DNA from: Microbacterium sp. Leaf320
GTDB taxonomy: Bacteria; Actinomycetota; Actinomycetes; Actinomycetales; Microbacteriaceae
Reading direction: 5' to 3'
NCBI RefSeq assembly: GCF_001423485.1
Contig: NZ_LMOD01000001.1
Coordinates: 936,617-1,000,616, forward strand
DNA: 64,000 nt
The notes under the pieces are model-generated. The model searched no databases. It saw only the letters and a list, made by a program, of their open reading frames with translations, and was not told the origin of the DNA. Position numbers and translations under genes: made by a program. Shown in pieces: positions 59,597 to 64,000 of the stretch (position 1 is the first letter of the stretch; the number at the start of each line of letters is the position of its first letter).

Positions 59597-60202
59597 TCAT
59601 CGACGAGCGGCGCGATCCCTGACGCTCTCGACGAACATCTCGTGGAATCGGGTCTCTCCGTCGACCTCGGGGTGGAAGCTGGTGCCGAGAAGCGCCCCCT
59701 GGCGCACCGCGACGATCCCGCCGTCCGGCAGCGAGGCGAGCACCTCGACCCCGTCGCCTGCGCGCTCGACGATCGGCGCACGGATGAATGTCGCGTGCAC
59801 CGGCACATCGCCCAGCAGCGGCACGTCCAGGCCGATCTCGAACGACTCGGTCTGACGCCCGAAGGCATTGCGGCGAACGCTCACGTCCATGCCGCCGAAT
59901 GACTGCTGCCCCTCGATACCGTCGAGCACCTCGTCTGCGAGCAGGATCAGCCCGGCGCACGTGCCGTACACCGGGAGACCCGTCGCGATCGCGGCGCGGA
60001 TCGGCTCCTGCATCCCGAAGATGCGCGACAGCTTGTCGATCACGCTCGACTCGCCGCCGGGGATGACGAGGCCGTCGACGACCGCCAGCTCCGCCGGGCG
60101 ACGCACCAGCGTGACCTCAGCGCCGAGGCCTGCGAGCAGGGCGGCGTGCTCGCGCACGTCGCCCTGCAGAGCGAGGATGCCGACCGGTGGATTACCAGCC
60201 AC
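59597..60202 (-). CDS. pdxT: Pyridoxal 5'-phosphate synthase glutaminase subunit
   Basis: 201 residues from GTG 60202. Class I glutaminase: [12 protein letters not shown], oxyanion loop IPGGESSVI, nucleophile Cys in [12 protein letters not shown] and the His/Glu pair in [11 protein letters not shown]. Supplies ammonia to PdxS. Start overlaps the pdxS stop by 11 nt. Confidence 0.97.
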   Translation of the reverse strand: MAGNPPVGILALQGDVREHAALLAGLGAEVTLVRRPAELAVVDGLVIPGGESSVIDKLSRIFGMQEPIRAAIATGLPVYGTCAGLILLADEVLDGIEGQQSFGGMDVSVRRNAFGRQTESFEIGLDVPLLGDVPVHATFIRAPIVERAGDGVEVLASLPDGGIVAVRQGALLGTSFHPEVDGETRFHEMFVESVRDRAARR

Positions 60203-61085
60203 GCTCGGCCAGGCGGTGCGGGGCGGGGAGATCGGACACGTTGATGCCGACCATCGCCTCTCCGAGTCCGCGCGACACCTCGGCGATCACCTTCGCGTCG
60301 TCGAAGAACGTCGTCGCCTTGACGATCGCCTTGGCGCGCTCCGCGGGGTTTCCCGACTTGAAGATGCCGGATCCCACGAACACGCCGTCGGCGCCGAGCT
60401 GCATCATCATCGCGGCGTCCGCCGGAGTCGCCACGCCACCCGCGACGAAGAGCACGACCGGGAGCTTTCCGGTCTCGGCGATCTCGGCGACGAGCTCGTA
60501 GGGCGCCTGCAGCTCCTTCGCCGCGACGAACAGCTCGTCCTTCGGGAGGGCCGTGAGAGCGGCGATCTCGCCACGGATCTTGCGGATGTGCTTCATCGCC
60601 TCGGAGACATCCCCCGTGCCGGCCTCACCCTTGGAGCGGATCATCGCGGCGCCCTCGTTGATGCGGCGGAGAGCCTCGCCGAGGTTGGTGGCGCCGCAGA
60701 CGAAGGGCACCGTGAATCCGTACTTGTCGATGTGGTTCACGTAGTCGGCGGGCGAGAGCACCTCGGACTCGTCGATGTAGTCGACGCCGAGCTCCTGGAG
60801 CACCTGCGCTTCGACGAAGTGGCCGATGCGCGCCTTCGCCATGACGGGGATCGACACAGACGCGATGATGCTGTCGATCATGTCGGGGTCGCTCATGCGC
60901 GACACACCGCCCTGCGCACGGATGTCGGCGGGAACCCGTTCGAGTGCCATGACTGCGACGGCGCCCGCGTCTTCGGCGATCTTCGCCTGGTCGGCGGTGA
61001 CCACGTCCATGATCACGCCGCCCTTGAGCATCTCGGCGAGACCGCGCTTGACGCGCGAGGATCCGGTGGTGGTCTGTTCGGTCAT
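60192..61085 (-). CDS. pdxS: Pyridoxal 5'-phosphate synthase subunit PdxS
   Basis: 297 residues. (beta/alpha)8 lyase with the catalytic Lys in [20 protein letters not shown] region and [14 protein letters not shown], and [13 protein letters not shown] near the end. Builds PLP from ribose-5-P, glyceraldehyde-3-P and ammonia. Divergent from pdxR, its probable activator. Confidence 0.98.
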   Translation of the reverse strand: MTEQTTTGSSRVKRGLAEMLKGGVIMDVVTADQAKIAEDAGAVAVMALERVPADIRAQGGVSRMSDPDMIDSIIASVSIPVMAKARIGHFVEAQVLQELGVDYIDESEVLSPADYVNHIDKYGFTVPFVCGATNLGEALRRINEGAAMIRSKGEAGTGDVSEAMKHIRKIRGEIAALTALPKDELFVAAKELQAPYELVAEIAETGKLPVVLFVAGGVATPADAAMMMQLGADGVFVGSGIFKSGNPAERAKAIVKATTFFDDAKVIAEVSRGLGEAMVGINVSDLPAPHRLAERGW

Positions 61086-61139
61086 GAGAGCTCCTGTCGG
61101 GGAAGCACGATGTGCATGAGTGTGTCGAACGATGTCTCG

Positions 61140-61155
61140 TTTGATCTAGGCCAAA
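61140..61155. promoter_or_regulatory. TTTG-CTAG-CAAA palindrome in the pdxS/pdxR divergent region
   Basis: TTTGATCTAGGCCAAA, an inverted repeat with centre CTAG and outer TTTG/CAAA arms, 55 bases upstream of pdxS and 45 before pdxR. A TAGAAT -10-like box for pdxR follows at 61179-61184. Likely PdxR operator by position; inference only. Confidence 0.4.
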
Positions 61156-61199
61156 CAGTAGCACTGTCCGGAACGACCTAGAATCGGTGGTGAGGACAC

Positions 61200-62507
61200 A
61201 TGAGCGACGAGATCACAGGAACGACCGCAGCGGACATCGCCGACAGCGTGCGCGGCCTGCGTGATCGCGGTGTGCTGCGCGCCGGAAGTCCCCTGCCTCC
61301 CGTGCGCGAGCTCGCCACCCTCCTCGGCGTCAACCGCAACACCGCGGTCGCCGCCTACCGACAGCTCGCCCAGGCCGGGCTCGTGATCTCGCGAGGCCGT
61401 GCCGGCACCGTCATCGCCGGGCTCGAATCGGTCGCCCAGGAGGGCTACGCCTCCGACACCGTGCTGCGCGACGTCGGCACGGGCAACCCGGACCCCCGTC
61501 TGATCCCCGATCCGTCGCCGGCGCTGGCGACGGTGGCCGGTCGTCCGGTGCTCTACGGCGAGCCCGTGATCGACCGCGGACTCGATGACTGGGCGCGCGA
61601 ATGGATCGCGCAGGATCTCGGTCACCTCGACTTCGGCATCACGATCACGAGCGGCGCCGTCGACGCCGTCGAACGCCTGCTCGCCCAGGCGCTGATGCGC
61701 GACGACGCCGTCGCCCTCGAGGATCCCTGCTTCCTCGCGAGCATCCACACGGTCCGGCTCGGCGGGTATCGGGCCGTACCCGTACCGGTCGACGAGCAGG
61801 GGATGACGGTCGAGGGGCTGCGCTCCGCCCTGGACGCCGGCGTGCGCGCCGTGATCTGCACCCCGCGTGCTCAGAATCCGACCGGGGCGAGTCTCACGAC
61901 CGCTCGTGCCGCGGAGCTGCGTGCCGTGCTCGCCGAGCATCCGTACGTGCTGATCATCGAGGACGATCACTTCTCGATGCTGTCGCAGCGCACCTACGAA
62001 TCGCTGATCGGCCCTGATCACCGCCGGTTCGCACTCGTGCGCTCGGTGTCGAAGTTCCTGGGTCCCGACATGTGCCTCGCCATCGCGGCGACGGATGCCA
62101 CCACTGCTGAGCGCCTCGCCATGCGTCTGAGCCCCGGGACCACCTGGGTCAGCCACCTGCTGCAGCGTCTCACGCTCACGCAGCTGACCGACGACTCGGT
62201 GCTGTCACGCATCGCCGACGCCCGCGAGCACTACGCGGCACGCAACGCGGCGTTCGCCTCGCGCCTGCGCGAGCACGGCCTCGACTCCCCCACCACCGAC
62301 GGCCTGAGTCTGTGGATCGAGCTGCCCAAGCCCGCGCGCCTCGTCGCCGAGCGGCTCATGCGCCGAGGCTGGCTCGCCCGCACCGGCGATGACTTCGCCC
62401 TCGATGAGCGCGCCGACCCGTCGCGCCACCTGCGCCTCACGGTGCACGACCTGTCCGAAGACGACACCGCGACGCTCGTCGCCGACCTCGTCGCCGCCGT
62501 CCGATGA
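61200..62507 (+). CDS. pdxR: MocR/PdxR-type transcriptional regulator
   Basis: 435 residues: GntR-type winged helix (about 20-75, GSPLPPVRELATLLGVNRNTAVAAYRQLAQ) fused to an aminotransferase-like domain (about 90-435) with the PLP-binding Lys 285 in SVSKFLGPDM and ICTPRAQNPTGAS. Divergent from pdxST, the standard PdxR arrangement, so it probably activates pdxST when PLP is low and represses itself. Confidence 0.93.
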   Translation: MSDEITGTTAADIADSVRGLRDRGVLRAGSPLPPVRELATLLGVNRNTAVAAYRQLAQAGLVISRGRAGTVIAGLESVAQEGYASDTVLRDVGTGNPDPRLIPDPSPALATVAGRPVLYGEPVIDRGLDDWAREWIAQDLGHLDFGITITSGAVDAVERLLAQALMRDDAVALEDPCFLASIHTVRLGGYRAVPVPVDEQGMTVEGLRSALDAGVRAVICTPRAQNPTGASLTTARAAELRAVLAEHPYVLIIEDDHFSMLSQRTYESLIGPDHRRFALVRSVSKFLGPDMCLAIAATDATTAERLAMRLSPGTTWVSHLLQRLTLTQLTDDSVLSRIADAREHYAARNAAFASRLREHGLDSPTTDGLSLWIELPKPARLVAERLMRRGWLARTGDDFALDERADPSRHLRLTVHDLSEDDTATLVADLVAAVR

Positions 62508-62553
62508 CCCACCGCCGCGGGAGCACTCCCGCCCTCACTGAAAGGATCGGGGA

Positions 62554-63405
62554 ATGAAGGTCCTCTCCATCCAGTCCGCCGTCGCGTACGGCCATGTCGG
62601 AAACTCCGCCGCGGTCTTCCCTCTGCAGCGCATCGGCGTCGAGGTTCTCCCGGTCTACACCGTGAACTTCTCGAACCACACCGGCTACGGCGCCTGGCGC
62701 GGCCCGCTGATCGATCCGAACGACGTGCGTGAGGTCATCACGGGCATCGAGGAGCGCGGTGTGTTCGGCGAGATCGATGCGGTGCTCAGCGGCTATCAGG
62801 GCGGCGAGGGCATCGGAGACGTGATCATCGACGCCGTCGCCCGCGTCAAGGCGGCGAACCCCGACGCGGTGTACGCGTGCGACCCGGTGATGGGGAACGC
62901 GAAGTCCGGATGCTTCGTCGCACCGGCGATCCCGATCCTGCTGCGTGAGAAGGTCGTGCCCGTCGCCGACATCATCACTCCGAACCAGTTCGAACTCGGC
63001 TTCCTCACCGGAACCGAACCCGACACGCTGGAGTCCACGCTCGCCTCTGTCGACCTGGCGATGGCGATGGGACCGCGCACCGTGCTCGTCACGAGCGTCG
63101 AGCGCCCGGACCGCGAAGAGGGCACGATCGAGATGCTCGTCGCCGACTCGGCGGGCGCCTGGATCGTGCAGACTCCTCGGCTGCCCATGAAGGCGAACGG
63201 CTCTGGCGACGTGACCGCTGCGCTCTTCACCGCGCACTACGTCGAGACCGGCGACGCGAAGACGGCGCTCGAGCGCACGGCGTCGAGCGTCTTCGACCTG
63301 CTCGCCGCGACACTCGAGTCCGGTGCGCGCGAGCTGCAGCTCGTCGAGGCGCAGGAGTTCTATGCGAACCCGCGGATGCAGTTCACCGCACGCCAGGTGC
63401 GCTGA
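62554..63405 (+). CDS. pdxY: Pyridoxal kinase
   Basis: 283 residues, ribokinase-like fold. SIQSAVAYGHVGNSAAVFPLQ at the N-terminus, VLSGYQGGEG, CDPVMGNAKSG, ITPNQFELGFLTG, and the anion hole/catalytic Asp in KANGSGDVTAALF. Salvages pyridoxal, complementing de novo synthesis by PdxST. AAAGGA before the ATG; 46 nt after pdxR. Confidence 0.94.
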   Translation: MKVLSIQSAVAYGHVGNSAAVFPLQRIGVEVLPVYTVNFSNHTGYGAWRGPLIDPNDVREVITGIEERGVFGEIDAVLSGYQGGEGIGDVIIDAVARVKAANPDAVYACDPVMGNAKSGCFVAPAIPILLREKVVPVADIITPNQFELGFLTGTEPDTLESTLASVDLAMAMGPRTVLVTSVERPDREEGTIEMLVADSAGAWIVQTPRLPMKANGSGDVTAALFTAHYVETGDAKTALERTASSVFDLLAATLESGARELQLVEAQEFYANPRMQFTARQVR

Positions 63406-63454
63406 GCGGATCGAGCGAGCGCGTCGCGTTTCGTCTCGTCGCTGCGCCCCTCGC

Positions 63455-64000
63455 TCAACGACCGGAGGTCGGCCAGGCGTTCGCCACGGCTTCTCGCACT
63501 TCGCCGAGCAGTTGCGGCAGCGCCTTGGTCTTGGCGATGATCGGGAAGAAGTTGGCGTCCGACGTCCACCGCGGCACGATGTGCTGGTGCAGGTGGCCGT
63601 CGACGCCGGCACCGGCGACGGAGCCCTGGTTCATCCCGAGGTTGAACCCGTCGCAGCGCGACACCTCCCGCAGAACGCGCATGCCGATCTGGGTCAGCGC
63701 ACCGATCTCGGCGACCTCTTCGGGCGTGGCCTGGTCGTAGGTGCCGATGTGGCGGTACGGGCAGACCAGGAGGTGCCCCGAGTTGTACGGGAACAGGTTG
63801 AGCAGCACGTAGGCCGTCTCACCCCGGGCGACGATCAGCCGCTCGGCATCCGGGAACTTCGGAGCCTCGCAGAACGGGCATTCCTCGCGCAACGGCTCGG
63901 GGCCCGCCTGGATGTACGCCATCCGGTGCGGGGTCCACAGCCGCTGGAACTCGTCGGGGACGCCGGCGAACTCGCCGGCGTCCTCCCACGGCGGAGGGGC
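63455..64000 (-). CDS. HIT-family protein (Ap4A phosphorylase-like), 5' end beyond window
   Basis: The HIT motif HLHQHIVPRW and the N-terminal EECPFCEAP metal-type cysteines place it in the actinobacterial HIT family related to M. tuberculosis Rv2613c. The frame stays open to base 64000, and the stretch LWTPHRMAYIQAG upstream of the internal ATG at 63922 is conserved in that family, so the real start lies outside the window. 181 residues are visible. In mycobacteria this gene also stands upstream of the pdxS region. Confidence 0.88.
   Translation of the reverse strand, partial: APPPWEDAGEFAGVPDEFQRLWTPHRMAYIQAGPEPLREECPFCEAPKFPDAERLIVARGETAYVLLNLFPYNSGHLLVCPYRHIGTYDQATPEEVAEIGALTQIGMRVLREVSRCDGFNLGMNQGSVAGAGVDGHLHQHIVPRWTSDANFFPIIAKTKALPQLLGEVREAVANAWPTSGR

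Noticed and set aside
1..64000. CRISPR array, tRNA or rRNA genes, insertion sequences
   Set aside because: No regularly spaced repeats other than the priA coding repeat, no tRNA-like or rRNA segments noticed, and no transposase or integrase motifs in any translated frame.

Overview
The window is a GC-rich (roughly two-thirds G+C by eye), densely packed bacterial chromosome segment. It carries actinobacterial hallmarks: the pyrR-B-C-carA-carB-pyrF run with an embedded membrane PH-like protein, a MihF-type integration host factor, aroQ-B-K-C-E next to efp/nusB, a bifunctional Rel, and pdxS/pdxT beside yebC-ruvCAB-yajC-secDF. Protein character suggests Microbacteriaceae, most likely Microbacterium; that genus call is inference from family resemblance, not a search. 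Almost everything is on the minus strand, with many 1-11 nt stop/start overlaps (ATGA, GTGA, TAATG), i.e. long translationally coupled operons. I saw no rRNA, tRNA, CRISPR array, transposase or phage gene.

Layout (transcription of minus-strand blocks runs right to left). 1-20.4 kb: pyrR, pyrB, pyrC, PH-like membrane protein, carA, carB, pyrF, a MihF-Gmk fusion, rpoZ, metK, priA, fmt, rsmB, rpe, hisE, hisG, hisF, hisI, a Trp-associated membrane protein, an HGxxPAAW protein and trpC (cut by the left edge). The block is headed by a convincing PyrR-binding RNA element. 20.4-25.9 kb: three genes sitting between nusB and pyrR: an unknown protein, a metallo-beta-lactamase-fold/Rieske protein and a SWIM/SNF2 helicase. 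26-38.4 kb: nusB, efp, aroQ, aroB, aroK, aroC, aroE, mltG, ruvX, alaS, a 62-residue membrane protein, a strong terminator, rpsD and rarA.

38.4-42.9 kb is an accessory patch: a small membrane protein (+), a shortened HemD-like/winged-helix regulator and a NirB-like FAD protein lacking all downstream NirB domains (both minus, with a candidate GlnR box upstream), a DUF349 protein (+) and an AbiEi-like protein (+) whose start codon lies in a long perfect inverted repeat. 42.9-51.5 kb is conserved core: rel, secF, secD, yajC, ruvB, ruvA, ruvC, yebC.

51.6-59.5 kb is an insertion relative to the usual actinobacterial order yebC-pdxT-pdxS: a phosphotransferase (+), a PLP decarboxylase (+) and a three-gene MukBEF-like cassette jetA-jetB-jetC (Wadjet/MksFEB type) without the expected jetD nuclease gene. 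59.6-64 kb: pdxT, pdxS, divergent pdxR (MocR family), a pyridoxal kinase, and a HIT-family protein that runs off the right edge. Main points for follow-up: the JetABC-without-JetD cassette, the decayed nitrite-assimilation remnant with its GlnR-like box, the MihF-Gmk fusion, the PyrR element, and the hairpin over the AbiEi-like start codon.
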